64,000 bases of DNA from Chaenocephalus aceratus (GCA_023974075.1 CM043788.1:22565496-22629495); one strand, 5' to 3'. Positions 13,401 to 27,115 are shown, counted from the first letter of the stretch. Numbers and translations: made by a program. The notes: generated from the letters alone by a model not told the origin.

Positions 13401-14175
13401 CCTTGAGATCCCTAGTTATGTTAGCTTAAAAAGATAATATAGTTACACACTACTAAAAAGAAAAGTCTCTGTTGTACAATTAGCCCCTGAGCATCTTGCA
13501 TTCCTGTCAACTTTACTTTAATTCAGAATTACCGTCAATGTATGTCTGCCGATTCAGACTTCAAGGGGACATTTGGCCGATATCCAGTGTCAGAATCTCC
13601 AGCAAAAAGTTTCTTGTGAATTTTAATAGTTAACATAATGGTTATGTGGTCAATCTTCGTACTAGTTGGACATTATTTCACTCACTTGCTGCCGATTCCC
13701 TCCCAAAGAATCCATTGGTAAAGCTTAGATCAGCTTACTAGCCAGCCAGGGCTTTGGGTGGTCAAACGGGTTCAACAAAACCCTCTAGTGCCTGGCACAA
13801 CGTGTACAGAACACAAACATGCTCGCACAAATCCACACAGAGAAATTATAAAAAATCTCCGTCCAAAGATACTTTTCTAAAAATGCTAATGTGTGTATTT
13901 GACCTGTTTGCTCAGCATATGTTTTTTTAAAGCATTCAAACATCACCAATACATTAAAAGATAGCCCCCAAATGACGTTGAAGCTAGCAATAAGCCAACA
14001 TCTTTTCTCTTCAATTGCTGATGTAGGAAAGAGAGGACTAGAGAATGAAAAGAGATGAACATAAAGGAAGCAGCACATCAAATATTAAAGACATCACCTT
14101 GGCACGCAACCAGTTCCTTTCTTCCTCTCTCTTTCCCACACATACAGTAGACACAGACACACCCCTCTGTCTTAC
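10461..14175. other. Unannotated intronic sequence with a purine-rich patch
   Basis: Mostly AT-rich. A GC-richer block at 11330-11560 is followed by a strongly purine-rich stretch (about 11590-11680, GGGAGAGCGGGAGGAGA-like). No splice-consistent coding exon or transposon end was identified. 11800-14000 looks featureless. Confidence 0.5.
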
Positions 14176-14295
14176 CTGTGAGGGCCTCTGGGATGATGCT
14201 GATTAGGTTAAAAAACCCTCTGGCAGGGATATCTTTGATGGCTGTTGCCCAGCCTATTTTGAAGCAGGGCTCATTGCAAGCTTCACTGTGGGATA
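14176..14295 (-). other. Candidate orphan exon on the minus strand
   Basis: Read on the minus strand, a pyrimidine-rich segment ending ttttgatccag precedes 120 nt without a stop in phase 1, followed by cag|gtaaga. Start and end phases are both 1 and the length is a multiple of three. The peptide, SHSEACNEPCFKIGWATA followed by IKDIPARGFFNLISIIPEAL, is not one I recognise. No partner exon was found, so it may be chance or a conserved non-coding element. Confidence 0.25.
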
Positions 14296-15120
14296 CTGGA
14301 TCAAAACAAAGCCAGGGGAAAGAAAGGTGGGCTTGGAGGTGTGTATCTGTGTGAGAGTGTGACTGAGGATGCACATGCCCAGTATATGTTCATATGGAAG
14401 TGCACACAAACACCACCAGTTACAAATGGTTAAAGAGGACAGAGCAGTTACTGAGAGTTGTAGCCAAAGAGCCAGCGTTTCCATTTTGTTCGCTGGAAGC
14501 CGAGTGTGAAACTTTGATGAAGAGCAATTTGCATCTCTGGATGGCTATGAAGAGGTCGGCTTTGTTCGCTGCCATCGAAAAGCTGTGCCCGCACACTGCT
14601 GGCTCCAAAACCTGCCTACCCCACCACCAACCGGCACCCCCCACTGCCCTTCACCCTCCACCCTCCTGGCACTACTTTTCGGCCTCTTCGGCCAGCAGCT
14701 ATTCCACCATTGTGTTGTATGGCCAAGAGCACCTGCTGGGGGCTCTTTCATCAAGCCCTCTCTGGGTTTTTTAAAAGCCACCTAGAATCAGACAGTTGAC
14801 ACAGATGCAGAAGAAGTGTTCATCCACCTGAAACCAAGGCTTTTTGCAGAGACATCATCAGTCTCCACGTTAATGTAATGGATGGGAGTAACGGGCAAAA
14901 GGTGAATGACAAACACCTCTTGCCACTCAAATGTGTATAATGCTTTTCACTTTGTAAATGATGCATAATCTTTGAAGAGCAAATGAATGAAAGGTTCCCC
15001 ACCGTCCCGTATTAAAACTGAACAAAAAGTCCCCTGTGACTGTCTGTTGAAACGGGTAAACTGCTAATGAAGGGGGATGGTGAGGGAGACAGTGGAACAG
15101 GAGAGAAGACAGCACTGTTA
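14296..15120. other. Unannotated sequence, moderately GC-rich
   Basis: A 126-codon open frame at 14394-14774 (+) has no domain, ends in low-complexity Pro/Ser and lacks splice support. I do not call it a gene. Confidence 0.5.
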
Positions 15121-15158
15121 GTGTGTGGTGTGTGTGTGTGTGTGTGTGTGGTGTGTGT

Positions 15159-15217
<59 letters not shown>

Positions 15218-15238
15218 GCGTGCGTGCGTGTGTGTGTG
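15121..15238. repeat. (GT)n/(GCGT)n microsatellite
   Basis: About 90 bp of GT with GGTG interruptions, then GCGT units (15211-15230), then GT. Confidence 0.97.
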
Positions 15239-18200
15239 GTAATGGGGTTGAGAGGCGAGTGTCCGAGTTGTATTTGTATGCCGGTGGCCCGGGGTATCCG
15301 TGGATACACCTTGGTGACTGGGAAGCATGCAGAAGGAGGAAATGGGAAAGCGGTTATTTCACAAACGTGCCCCTGATACCCACGATGATTAAAAAGAACA
15401 CACAGTGAAAGGTAACTTTAGGTCACTTGTGTCCAAAACATGCTCATCTATGACTACATTCTTAGTGGTTTGGTTTTTGTAACTGTTTGACTGTTTGTTT
15501 TTGTTTGTTTTTTTGGGACATAGAGCAGCAGAGGGATGGTTAATGATATGCGTCTTCTGAATTAATATATCAAAAAACATTGTTGTTAACATCAGAAGTA
15601 AAACACTTTACCCATTCCCTGTGGTAAATGTTAATACATTGCCCACACAGAAATCTGTAAATAATTAAGGTTTCTTATTTTGTAATTGTCTGAGCTGTGT
15701 TGAATCAGCAGCTGCCTGCAGACACCACAGAAGCTTTTAGTAATGTTTTACCATCTCTAGAACAACATAGATGTAATATGTCTGTGTGGGTTTGTGACTA
15801 TTTATAAACATTCTTCAACAATTTCTTTGTTTCTTTAGTGGCAGCAGAGATTTTAGTTAATACACAGCGCCTGCTCTATTTACTGGTGATGTGACAAACT
15901 ATAACTCTGTTATGTGCACTACTGATGGAGGTGGCACTTAGTTTGACAGGTACAAAAATACCATTTATGTAGCTAAATTGAACTATACTTTGCAAACTGT
16001 CTAAAGTTGGTTGTCACGTCATACTAAAATGTAATATTGTGATAACATTTTAAATATGAAACATGCTAACATTAGCTTTGAATTGCTACTTGTGTTGTAT
16101 GTTACCAATTTCCTTGAGTGAGTTTGTTGACTTATAAGACATTTGTTCCAAAAAAGCTGAGAATCCCCCGACTAGCACCAACAATGTTTTACTTTTTTAA
16201 TGACTGTTATCAATCTTCTAAAATGCCAACACAGTAGTATTATTATTTGTAATGTTAAAAATTGAAAGTCAGATAACAATATACATTAGGAATGAAGTTA
16301 CCATATGCCCCTCCAAGCAGCCTCCCCTCCATTCAAAGTTGAGATGAGATGATATGATGTCTGACAGACAAGCTCATTTGGCCAGCTTACAAAGTATGAT
16401 GATTCATAAGCCTCAACAAAGGCTGTGTCAAATGTTTCCTTCCACATCCCTTTCTTTCCTCCCTCCTAATGTTCCCAAATCAGCAGCTTTGCGGGCCAAT
16501 GAAAAGAGCTTAGTCATTGTGTAATTTCATTCATGCAGGGATGATGATGGGACATGTAGGCCTTAAAGGGATTAGCTGAGAAAACATGATTACTTTGACA
16601 GTGTAAACCTGCCTTAGACACTAGTGGTGGAGCTCTAAAGAGGAAGCTCTCGAGTGGGTCATTGCGCTGACCGTGCGCCCTATTGGGGGAAAGTCACTTA
16701 TTTTACTCAAACTTAAAAGGAATATCAGTTCTTATACTTTACATCTGATTACATTTTTGTATACATTCTGTAATGCCTGCTATATTTAAGTACATTTAAG
16801 TTAACATTATTTGCTTAGATAATTGTTTTTATCATAATATCAAACCTTGCTTAAAATGAACAACTACACTAACAAAAGATGTCTTTAATAAGCAGACGGA
16901 TGTGAGGTTTGCCGAAGGGGATTCCTTGCGATTATTTCCTTCATTTCTTTATGATGGCATCTGGTGATTGACATAAAGCAGAATCTAAAATAAAGACTTT
17001 GTGTTTACCCTTTTTTGTTTATCTTTTGAAATCTGTACAAATAAAAATAGCATCAACTGGCTCGAAAGAGACCTCTAGCCTTGCTGACTTTGCGCACAAG
17101 ACAAAGACAAGTAATCATTATCAACATCGAGAGCTTAAAATCATCCTAAAAAGCAGTGTGCATTTTTGTTATTTACACTCTTGAGTTTTTGCGATGAGTG
17201 TATAAGTGGGATTGACGTCAACTGCACTCAACACAAATAAGGATCTTGAGCTTTTAATCAGTTTATTATTTCAAGTTGTGAAAACAATGCTTATATTTTC
17301 AGTGTTATTGTCATATTGGAGAGGTGCAAATTAGATAAATAGATACATTACATTATTATAGAATTGTTTTCATACAGATATTTTTGCCCACACAAAGCTT
17401 AACCCTTGACTCTTGTCTTGTCATCTATCGCTATTTTCAACACATGCTACAGACAGACAAAGTGAATAATGACATGTATCTGTCATTCTCTTACAGCCTC
17501 AAATTGAAATGTTTTAGTCACACAGTTGGATTTTGTTAGTCATTCTGAACTCAGGCTTGTGTCAAAGATGTATTTTTAAATCATTTTTCGAATCATTTCT
17601 CACCAACAAAGCAGACAAAGGAAGGGACAACTGGCTGTTTGCCAAAGGGGAAAGGGGTGGCCGGAGAAGGGAGGGAAGGTGGGAGCGAGGGAGCATGTGA
17701 TGGAGGAAGAAGGGGAAGGGTGGAGGAAAGGAGAGATAAGGAACGTAGAACAAATGAGCGTGGCAGGAAAGACAAAACATGGGAGGCTGTGTACAGCGTT
17801 TTGTTTTGCTGAGAGCGCAGCTGAACACGGAAAGAGGCGGGGTTAGTGTGTCACAAAAATTATCACATTCCGCCATTGCCTCTGTAAACTCTGAGCAATG
17901 CAAAGCTGCAGGTTGGTATTTTCTTTTCTTTGTCTCAATGGCAAATATTATCTCCCTTCTCTTTATCCTTCTTAAACCAGAGAAACACAAAAAATAAGTA
18001 TGCACAATAATGTACAGTGCTAAACAAAACAAGTGAATTCACTAAGACGCACACATGCTCTAACTCCCGGTGACCTTTGTGGCGCTCTTTGTTGCTTCCG
18101 AGCGGTAGCCATTTGTAATTGAAATGAATTATTTTAGCTTGTCAGCAGCGGGATAAATGTGTCCCTCTCTTTTGTCCGCGGATTCTCGGCAGTCTTTGTT

Positions 18201-18809
18201 GGAATCCCAACCGCACCCCTCTCTCCCCCCGCCCCTCAACCACTCCCTCTGGCGAGTGCTGATTTTTGATAATAAGCCCAGTCGTAATTTGTCATGTGGA
18301 CCAACCAGCAGCACGCTGCATGTGTGCAGTTTGGGACATGAATGGCGATGGAGGAAGTGCAGGACCACGGGAGGAGAATTACAAGGCTCACAGTGAGCGT
18401 CGATTCATACAGCCAGCGGGAATGATGTTTGCTGGTGAAAAGCTTTTTTCTTTTTGTTTGTCGATGCGGCTGCTCAAACACGCTTGTCAGTTACTCGCTA
18501 GAAGAGTAATTACAGAGCAGTGTTTATCAATTTTTATTTTGTCACTTATGTGCTGCTGGCACAAGTACAGTCATTTGGGTTTTGAATGTGCGTTCGCAAC
18601 TGGTTTCTAATTGAAAATTAAAATGCCATGATTATCAAGATTAATAATCATTCAGCAATTATGTGTAGATAAAACGATCTGATAAATGGATTTGCCATTT
18701 TCGGATTTAGGCTGTTATTCAGCATGCCTGCATACATTTGTCGGTTTGCAAATTCAATATCTACCTTCCCTCATGCTGTGCTCTCAAAAATATGTTCAGT
18801 AGGAAGCAT
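15239..18809. other. Unannotated intronic sequence with a purine-rich patch
   Basis: AT-rich. At 17618-17740 one strand is strongly purine-rich, with many GGGAGG/GGGGAA runs; the opposite-strand open frame there is a low-complexity artefact. 18600-18760 is rich in TAAT/ATTA and could be a conserved non-coding element, but that is a guess. Confidence 0.5.
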
Positions 18810-18846
18810 ACACACACACACGCATGCATGCACACACACACACACA
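18810..18846. repeat. Short (CA)n with CGCATGCATG interruption
   Basis: Two CA tracts around cgcatgcatg. Confidence 0.9.
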
Positions 18847-18953
18847 TGATTATATGTATCTGGCTAGCTACAAAAGGGTTGGACTAACTGAGGTTTTATG
18901 TAGTATACTATGTCCCCTTCCCCCATGCATCATTTTGTATGGGCCCAATGGGA

Positions 18954-18980
18954 CGTGTGGTGTGTGTGTGTTGTGTGTGT

Positions 18981-19018
<38 letters not shown>

Positions 19019-19019
19019 G

Positions 19020-19050
<31 letters not shown>

Positions 19051-19087
19051 GTGTGTGTGTGTTGTGTGTGTGTGTGTGTGTGTGTTG
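18954..19087. repeat. (GT)n microsatellite, about 134 bp, interrupted
   Basis: GT repeats with GG and TT interruptions. Confidence 0.97.
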
Positions 19088-19504
19088 TACTGAGCCAGGA
19101 TTTTCATGACCTCTGAAGGCAGGCTGCAATATGGCCTCATTTACACTCTGTACTTGCAATGAAACAGTGACAGAAAAGTATAACTGTTGTTTTATTGTAT
19201 TTGTATTTGTGTGCATTTATATCATGATTAGGGTTTCTCTTCCCTCTCCAACATAATGCAAATAATTATGATTCAACAGTATGAAACAGAACCATCAGTC
19301 TCAACCCTCATTGTTCTTGAAGCCCATGATGACATCAATTGTAAACACCGTAGACATTACCGTGGTGAATGCAGAGCCATACTGTATGTTTTAAATGTGG
19401 GGAGGAGCGGGCTAAAGGGTTGATATCATTAAAACGATCAGCCTGTCTTGGAAAGTGAGCGTCTGATGAGATTGGGGTGTCGGATAGGGTCATGGGGGAG
19501 GGGA
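19088..19504. other. Unannotated sequence between two GT microsatellites
   Basis: Nothing recognised. Confidence 0.5.
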
Positions 19505-19507
19505 TGT

Positions 19508-19582
<75 letters not shown>

Positions 19583-19629
19583 GTGTGTGTGTGGTGTGTG
19601 TGTGGTGTGTGTGTGTGTGTGTGGTGTGT

Positions 19630-19661
<32 letters not shown>
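19505..19661. repeat. (GT)n microsatellite, about 157 bp, interrupted
   Basis: GT repeats with several GGTG and TTGTG interruptions. Confidence 0.97.
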
Positions 19662-19662
<1 letters not shown>

Positions 19663-19745
19663 AAGTATGTGTAAGTAACAGGGCTGGTATCAGTGTCTGA
19701 GTGTTAAATAAATCAATGCAGGTCAAGTCTGAGAGCTGGTGTCAG

Positions 19746-19785
19746 TACCATATGTGTTCGCCCTGCCTACCATATGTGTTCGGAG
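19746..19785. repeat. Short direct repeat of taccatatgtgttcg
   Basis: The 15-bp string taccatatgtgttcg occurs twice, about 23 bp apart. It may be subterminal repeats of a small transposon that ends nearby. No bounding TSD was found. Confidence 0.5.
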
Positions 19786-20000
19786 TCCGTCGCTTACCAA
19801 TGACATCACGCATTGTGATTGGCTGTACGGTAATCGCACGCTGATTGGTGTAACTAGGGGCGCTGACTACGGTATACCGGGGATAACGGGTCACAACCAT
19901 AAGCGATCTGTTATCATTTAGGAAACGACAGCAAAGCATCTGGGGTGTTTTCTCCACATAACTGCTCACGTCACTGTCACTAGTATTTATGTATACATAC

Positions 20001-20060
20001 TAGGGCTGTACCCAAATATTTGTTCGTTGGAGTAGGCTACTATTTGGATATTCGTTTTTT
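20001..20060 (+). mobile_element. Candidate hAT-like terminal end, partner end not found
   Basis: TAGGGCTGTACCCAAATATT at 20001 resembles the start of fish hAT termini (TAGGGCTGTCCC-type), followed by a tATTTGGATATTCG subterminal motif. No inverted copy was found downstream, so this may be a truncated or decayed element. Confidence 0.35.
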
Positions 20061-22532
20061 CCCCGTTATTTTTCATATTGAATGTATTGAAGCCTACATA
20101 ACAGAGGATTCAGACATTGTACATTCAATACATCACTAAACACGCCTTTTCTCCTCATATTCTCTTTCATGACTTTTTATTTATTGCATTTTAACGGCTG
20201 TAATCGTTACTTTTAGTAATACTGGAAGTACTTTACAGCAGTTATCATTTACGGTAGCCCCGGATGTCGTCATAGATACATACGTCTGTAAACAAAACTT
20301 ATTAAAATAAACTGTACCTTCATTTAATATTCAGCAATAATAATATCTAGACGTCTATAGATGTAGTGTTAAAATCAGTAGGCTTTGGTGTGCAACACTC
20401 CGTGTCATTTTAACTTCTACATTCACATCTCTAGAAAAAGGAATATTAGCCACATGCTAAATGCTAACCGGAGATGAAGAATTTTCAGAATAGAAAAGCT
20501 TGGCATTAAGATTGTGCGAGAACTTCCGTTTTTTTCAGAATAAAACAGCTTTTAAGCTGACGGTATGTTTAAATTAAATGATGCCATAAAACATTGATTT
20601 TAATTTCTAACAGAACCTATACTTGTGTTACCAAACATCGTCAACCAAGTATTCACACAGTGTTGACATTTGTATTATTACTTCACATTCCCCCTTTCCT
20701 AATGTTTTGAGCAGCCTCACTTTTTTACAAAGGTCTGATGATGGGACTACCTGCCCACTCACTTCATGTTGTAAAATAGAAACAGCTCCGGCCCCGTTTG
20801 TTTCCTCCTCGCCATGTGCTCCCACAATGGCCCCTTTTGTGCTGCTACTTAATTAGCAGTCTCTGAAGCTAACACGGCGCGGCGTATAAAGCAACTGCTC
20901 TCTGATCTCTGACGAGATATCCACTCACCCTCAGAACAATAAACACACTCACGTTTGTTTTTCTCAAGAGCTAGCTAAGAGCCTTCCGGGCACACGACAT
21001 AAAAAAAAAAAGTTAGGAGGGCAAGAAAGAAGGAAGGCGAAAAGAATAAATGTTGTTATAGTTTTTTTATTTCTTAAGTCTGTGTTTCTCTAGTGGACTG
21101 TAAGCTCCTATTAGGTATGTGGGTTTCAGTGAAAAGAATAATAAGGGCCTTTTTTCTTTGCCTGTACATTTCATTCACTCTTACAATATTGAGAAAAGAT
21201 AGCCATTAATGGTAGATTATGTGTATGGAGAGCCATAACATGAAAAGGAATACATGGAGAGGCTGATACTTTTCATCTCCTGACAAGCAATTTCTTCTCA
21301 TTTGCTTCTGATTTTGTCTTTGATCATCACCTTGGCCTTGTATCTTTATATGTATCTCGTCTTATCTTTATTTTTTCTGTTTCTATGCTTGCTCGCCATT
21401 TCTAAGCTGCCTTTCAGAGCTGAGCTGTAATGCCCCTCTTATGTAAGGGGGAACAGGGATCGGGGACCCATGATGTGTCTGGATTTGGGAGGTTTTAGGC
21501 TTTGGCATGCTGCTGATGCAGACGCCGTCGTTCTGGGAGTTAAAACCCACGGATCTGAGAACAACACAGAGCCAAAAAGAAAATGCACACAGTGACTTTC
21601 CCCTTAAGCCACCCGAAATAATTCGGAAAAACAATAACCTTTTCATTGGTAATAGCAAAAACTGCTAGATTAATAAGGTATCAGCTACACTCACATTTTT
21701 GCATCACAATCTAAATATCTTTAAATCAACAGGATAAGGCTTGTGTGATAGTGATGCTTCTCATATGTATTTGATCTGTATGTCCACAGGTAACTAATGA
21801 TTGAAAAGCACACTATGACAAACAGACATGTTGCGGTCATTTCAGAACTCTAATATTTGAAAAGGGTATCAAGCAAAGATGGTTAAGAAAAAGGTGTCAA
21901 GCAGCCATGGTTGAGTCAGAGGGTGTGCCGTTAAATATACTTTCCAGGTTGAGCAAAGAAATCTGGTTGCGGAAGAACTGGATGTTAAACGTTTGTTCTG
22001 ATTCCTGGTTCTATGTATTTTGATTGTGTAACTATATAATGTTTTCTAGACAGCATCTCAAAAGGAAAACTACTCAGCAGCACAGTCTCTCTCATCAGCT
22101 CTCTTCAAATGTTAACCCTCCATCACAGATAAGTGAGTCATACAAAGGCTCTTCACATATCACTGAAAGACAGAGAAAGTGGTTGAATCTGTTTTCTTGA
22201 AAGCTTTAAACATTTGCAGAGGTATAAACAAATTCATAAGCACACACACTCACAGAAGGATGAACCTCTGTGAAGTAGTGCTATATGAGCAGGAGCGGAC
22301 AAACATTGCTTCCATAAATAGTCATAAGTTGCCTTGATGTCTTTTTATTCCATTTAGAAGTCGGTCATTTGTAAATCTCTTGAATATTACTGCTGCGTGA
22401 TGTGTGAGCTTAGTTCAGCTATGTTTTTGAGCAATTCTTTATTTGTTAAAGTAAAAGGTTTGGAAGTTATACTTTAAGCAGGATGACACCTGCTTGCCAA
22501 AGAAGTGGTTGAAGAGTGAAGGAGTTCACTGT
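20061..22532. other. Unannotated intronic sequence
   Basis: AT-rich. 21380-21620 is more GC-balanced and has a minus-strand open frame (21383-21658) without recognisable domain or splice pattern. Confidence 0.5.
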
Positions 22533-22539
22533 CGATAGA

Positions 22540-22571
22540 CTACTTTATTGGTCCCAGAGGGAAATGGGCTT
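22540..22571 (-). mobile_element. Probable retroposon 3' tail, antisense
   Basis: ctactttattggtcccagag followed by ggaaat is the reverse complement of the common fish tail ATTTCCC..GGGACCAATAAAGTAG. The body was not identified. Confidence 0.4.
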
Positions 22572-22641
22572 GTTCCGGCAGTGACAAATACTTCCCTGAA
22601 CACTGGTATTTTCAAAATACTTATGGGTAGTCTGACTATAC

Positions 22642-23160
22642 TGTTAGGGAAATAATTGTCCTAGACTCCTAGATATGACGTGCATGACCAACCCTGACGT
22701 CTGTTATCTCCTTTAAGGAGATAGGCTGCTTCAGCCATAATGTTGTTATTCCCATTCTATGACCGGGCAACCCTAGGTCACAGATGGTTTATTGTTGTGG
22801 GTACACTGGGACACTTCCTTCTCTGTGTTTGTGGACTCCAAGGTGTGACATCTTCGAAGCCATAAGTGTCAGACGCAAGTAACTCAGTGTTCCAAACTGT
22901 TTAGGCTATCTTCTCAAATATGTGGATTACTCTCTGCGAAACCAGTTAAATGGGCTAACGAGAGAGAGGCGCTCCAGAATTGACGTGGCAACTCTACCGT
23001 GCAGTCAGATCGTGGCTGCTGTGACTTGTGATGTGAATTCTCCGGCCGTAGCTCCAAATAAACCTCCAGTGTTTGACATCAAAGCTCCTGCTCTTCCTGT
23101 GTCTCTTTCCTGAGTCGGTGACTCCCACTGCATTGCTGCTACACAGAAGTTTCCCTTACA
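22642..23160 (+). mobile_element. Solo LTR, family A copy 1, TSD tatac
   Basis: The 519-bp element begins TGTTAGGGAAA and ends TTTCCCTTACA, an imperfect inverted repeat with TG...CA ends. It is flanked by the exact 5-bp duplication tatac (22637-22641 and 23161-23165). A polyadenylation signal AATAAA at 23057-23062 fits a plus-strand LTR with its R/U5 part at the right. No gag or pol sequence adjoins it, so it is a solo LTR left by recombination. A second copy lies at 43817. 5-bp TSDs fit Gypsy-type or endogenous-retrovirus LTRs; I cannot tell which. Confidence 0.88.
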
Positions 23161-23165
23161 TATAC

Positions 23166-25879
23166 TATCATAAAACATGTTGGTATACAGTATACATGTA
23201 CATTGTATATCTAAATGTGAAGCAATGAGCAATTTTAAAACATGGATAACAGCAATAATGTATTAGTTTATTGTTTAATCTATGCTTTTTTTGTTGTATA
23301 AGGAATGTGAATCCAATCAAAACAGTGTTTCTAAGCTTACTGTTAGGTAAGCATAAGGTACAAAATAAATAGTGTGGGGATAAAATACAAAATAACTAGA
23401 AAACAGTAAGAAAAAGTCAACGACTAAAATAGCATTTATGATATGGGAAGTGTTTTGCATACAGTATATGAAGTATTCTGTATAATGTTAATAGTAAAGT
23501 TGGTTTTCAGTCTACCACCAATAATTAATATTCTGTATGGATAAAACAAGCTTTGTAGATTAAATTATTGTCTGTTTGCATTTCTTCTCTGATTTCACCA
23601 TTGAGCACAACTTTTGGCACTCTCCCGAACAAACTTCTTAAAAAAAGTAGAGCTAGTTCAGACACCTCAGCTTTGTGCCTAACTTCTAGCCGGTCCGAAG
23701 GTCCCAATGAATATACATTTTATTTAGAAGGATGTCAGTTTTCTAAAGTTCAACTCCATCACTTTCATCTTTGCCACCCTGAGCATGCGGTGAATCCTCC
23801 TTCACCGCATGATGCAACTTTTACCCAGGTCTTTAAAATCTGGAGACCGAGTCTGGCCCTTTGGGCTCTCCTGTGTCCAGAGAGGGGGATCATGAAATTG
23901 TAATAAGCTTTTTTGAACTGGTAGGTGGTATTTGATGTGCTGTGAAGTGCATAGTATATAGTGTATTTGATCTGGCCAGCTGTCTGGATTGACTGTCCAT
24001 GAGCTGTCTTCACATCTCCAGCCTTTGTAGTGTGTGCCTCTCCCTCTCCCTCTCACACCTCTGTATACACACACTCACACACACATCTGTGAGCACATGC
24101 ATTCAAATGCAGCTGGAAAGGCCTGTTATTTGGATATTTTCAATATTCATTTTTGTATTCATGTTACACATACTGTATTTATGTATTCCACTCTGATGCC
24201 AACATATATGAATGCAAATGAAGCCACATATTGAACTATGTTCACAATAGTTTGGCTTTCAAGAGTTTGGGAAACTATTTATTCAAAAGTAAAAAAAAAG
24301 TGTGCTTGCCGTTTCAGTTGCCCTTTCATATTCATTCAGTCAATGGGCGGTCTAGATGTTGATGTTTACGAAACTATTTCTTAATTCCAATGTATTGTTA
24401 GTTACTACTGTGCATGGTATTCAAGTTGCTAGAAAAGTCCAAAAAGTTTAAATATATTTTTGTTTCTCCGATTACTTTCTTTGGCAGCACTGTGCTCTTG
24501 ATGTATTCTGGTCCTTTCCCCACAATATCTCTCTGTCTTCTGCTGGTTATTGGTAAACTGGACAGGCCTTTAATCTCTTCGAAGACCAATGTTATACCTG
24601 TCTTCTTTACTCCATCCCTCCCGCATCTCCAGCTCACATATACAACGACACACATACGATTAACGGAGTTTTCTCCACTCTCTCACAGTTGTGGTTTCAG
24701 CGTCTGCCTGCTGATTAACGGCCTCTTTCTGTCAACTGACAGGCTACTTCTTTAGCTCTTTAGCCGATCACAATAATATGGAGGACCATCTATTTCCTCT
24801 TCTCTTTTTCACACACTTACTCTTGATCTGTTCTTTATAGCTCTCTATTCTTTCCTTCTCTCATTTTTCTCCCGTTTGCTCACTTGTATTAGCTTGCTCC
24901 TTCCTGGGTTCTTCTTAGACGTGTTTCCAGCCAGATCCATGATGTGCTATTGTTTTCCCGTCCTTGCTTTGGTCTTGCGCGTGGTGCTTTGAAAAAGGTC
25001 TACTTGGCTGTACTTGCAGTCTCTCTAAGGCAGGCGCATATCCTTTCAAAATATAGGAAAAAATACTATCTTTTAAAAAACAAATACCAAATCCCTAAAA
25101 TGTTGTGCCCTTTAAACTTCCATGTGTCTTCAAATAATGTGGGAACAAGATGATTGTCTTTGCAATGAGGAATTTATCTCTAACTCAGGGCATAAATTCA
25201 TTCTCATAATCCTCTCTTCACACGGACAATATTATTCAGCAATAACCTGGATTGTTATCTTTATCCTTCGGAGGTGATTGCAGAAATAATTTCAAACTCC
25301 CTGTCACCTGAATTTGGTTGGTTTGATATTTCAAATAGATATTTTTGTTACGTTTGAATAGCTCATCACACATTGATCAAAATAAAAGTAATAGATTCCC
25401 TGAGTAGTGCAATGTAGCACAGTGCACATAATGTAATGCTGCGTTTTCTCCACATTTCATGGATATGGAACATACTGTTATGTTAAACCAAAACCCTTGC
25501 TCGCTAAATCTTGGGGGTCATATAGTCAGAGTTGGTTCGGTAGGATTTCAGTTATTTATTGCATAGAAAAAGGGATATGTTGATGTTTACCTGATGCGTG
25601 AGTAGATTCAGCTGCATTTAGAGGTAAGCAAATTTAGAATTTGATAGAAGTGAACAATATTTTTGGGTCAAAGATTAATTTTCCCTATGTATTTTTGCTA
25701 GCGGAATATCTTGTCTATTCAGGGTTGCATAACTTTACTGTATACATATATAGGCTAGTACATATAGAAGGAGATATGAGATAATATAAATGATAACTAA
25801 TGATTGAGTGAGGTCTATACTCTGTCTGGGAACACATCCATTTGGTTTTTGTGTCCAATTATACTGACTATAAAAACAC
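23166..25879. other. Unannotated intronic sequence
   Basis: No exon or transposon recognised. Open frames at 23568-23903 and 24414-24755 have no domain or splice support. Confidence 0.5.
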
Positions 25880-25963
25880 CTGTGAAGTCCACTGAGACAA
25901 ATGTAATATTTGTGATATTGGGCTATATAAATAAACATTGATTGATTGACCTTAATTGATTGA
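25880..25963 (+). mobile_element. LINE-like 3' tail ending (ATTG)n
   Basis: The stretch tgaagtccactgagacaaat, then tattgggctatataaataaa and cattgattgattga, is a common fish LINE/SINE 3' end with its polyadenylation signal and short tail repeat. Only the tail is recognised. A related ending occurs at 55050-55084. Confidence 0.55.
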
Positions 25964-27115
25964 AAAAGCCTTTGCATTGTATCGGATATTTGACTAACAA
26001 AATAAATACCACACAGAAAACCCAAAGGATCCTAAAATAAACTTGTTTATTTCAGCATTAAACATCTGAATATATTAAAAGAAACTGCCTTTACCAGTTC
26101 AAAGGCTGGTGAGCAAAGAATGCCAGCCTTGTTATTCTTCCAAATGGAAATCAGGGGATTCAAAGGTGACAGTGTCTCTGAATGCTGGTAAATAATCTCA
26201 CTACAGCACAGGTTGCATGTCTCTGGGCCTTTGTTATTGGAGCAAATCAACATTTCACGGACTGCGGTCAACAAATCCTAATTAGAGGCGACACCGTGTC
26301 CCCTTAGCTATTATTGTGCTGTTGGATGTTTTATTTCACAATTGTCTTTCACTCTGTGCATGTATGTGTGTGTTTGTGTTTGTTTAATGAGGTGTGTAAA
26401 TTGAATGACTGAAGGAAGACGCTGACCTTCACCTGTTCCCGAGTTGAACAAACGCATCCTAATCATGTCGTCGGCCGTGTGGTGTGTGTGGAAGAATCCT
26501 GAGAGATTTCCTGTTGTGTGTGGTTTGTGAGTGTGATGTTGTGTGTGCGGTTCAACATGAGTAGGTCACTCATAGATCATAAGGGTTTGCAGAGTGTGAC
26601 TTAGTGAATGTCAGCCAGAGATGTATACACCATAATCTATAGAAAAGGCTGACAGTAGTTGCACCTTTTACTGTAAACATACTGTATGCATCTACTCCAC
26701 TGTTACATTACCAGATGTATTATACACTAGTCTCTTCACCAGCAGAAAACCTATATAATCAAATCATTTTACACTGAATATGCTTCAATGGCGTCTGCTT
26801 TGTCCTTGTGTTTAGTTTAGGTGCATTATACACAACCTGCCCAGGGATTGTAGTAATGAATATTACCTTTAAGCACAATCTGACACATTTAGCTGTTTGT
26901 TAAACTTGGGGTACCTACTTGTCAAGCCCTTTTAAGAAAGTTTAATGTACAATGCATGTGTCGCCTCGAAGACTCGTACAATCATGTTATCTCGATTTTA
27001 ATTAACCCTGTGAAGAGTTCTACTCGGTTTGTCTTCCATGATTTGGAGACATTGGCGCAATAGCCTCTACAAACAGTGAGCATGTGTGGCTAGCTGTGAT
27101 TGGACTGATTTTATG
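25964..27115. other. Unannotated intronic sequence
   Basis: Nothing recognised; 26440-26560 is TG-rich but not a clean repeat. Confidence 0.5.

Noticed and set aside
17562..18032. 156-codon minus-strand frame
   Set aside because: Pro/Ser/Leu-rich readout of a purine-rich patch.
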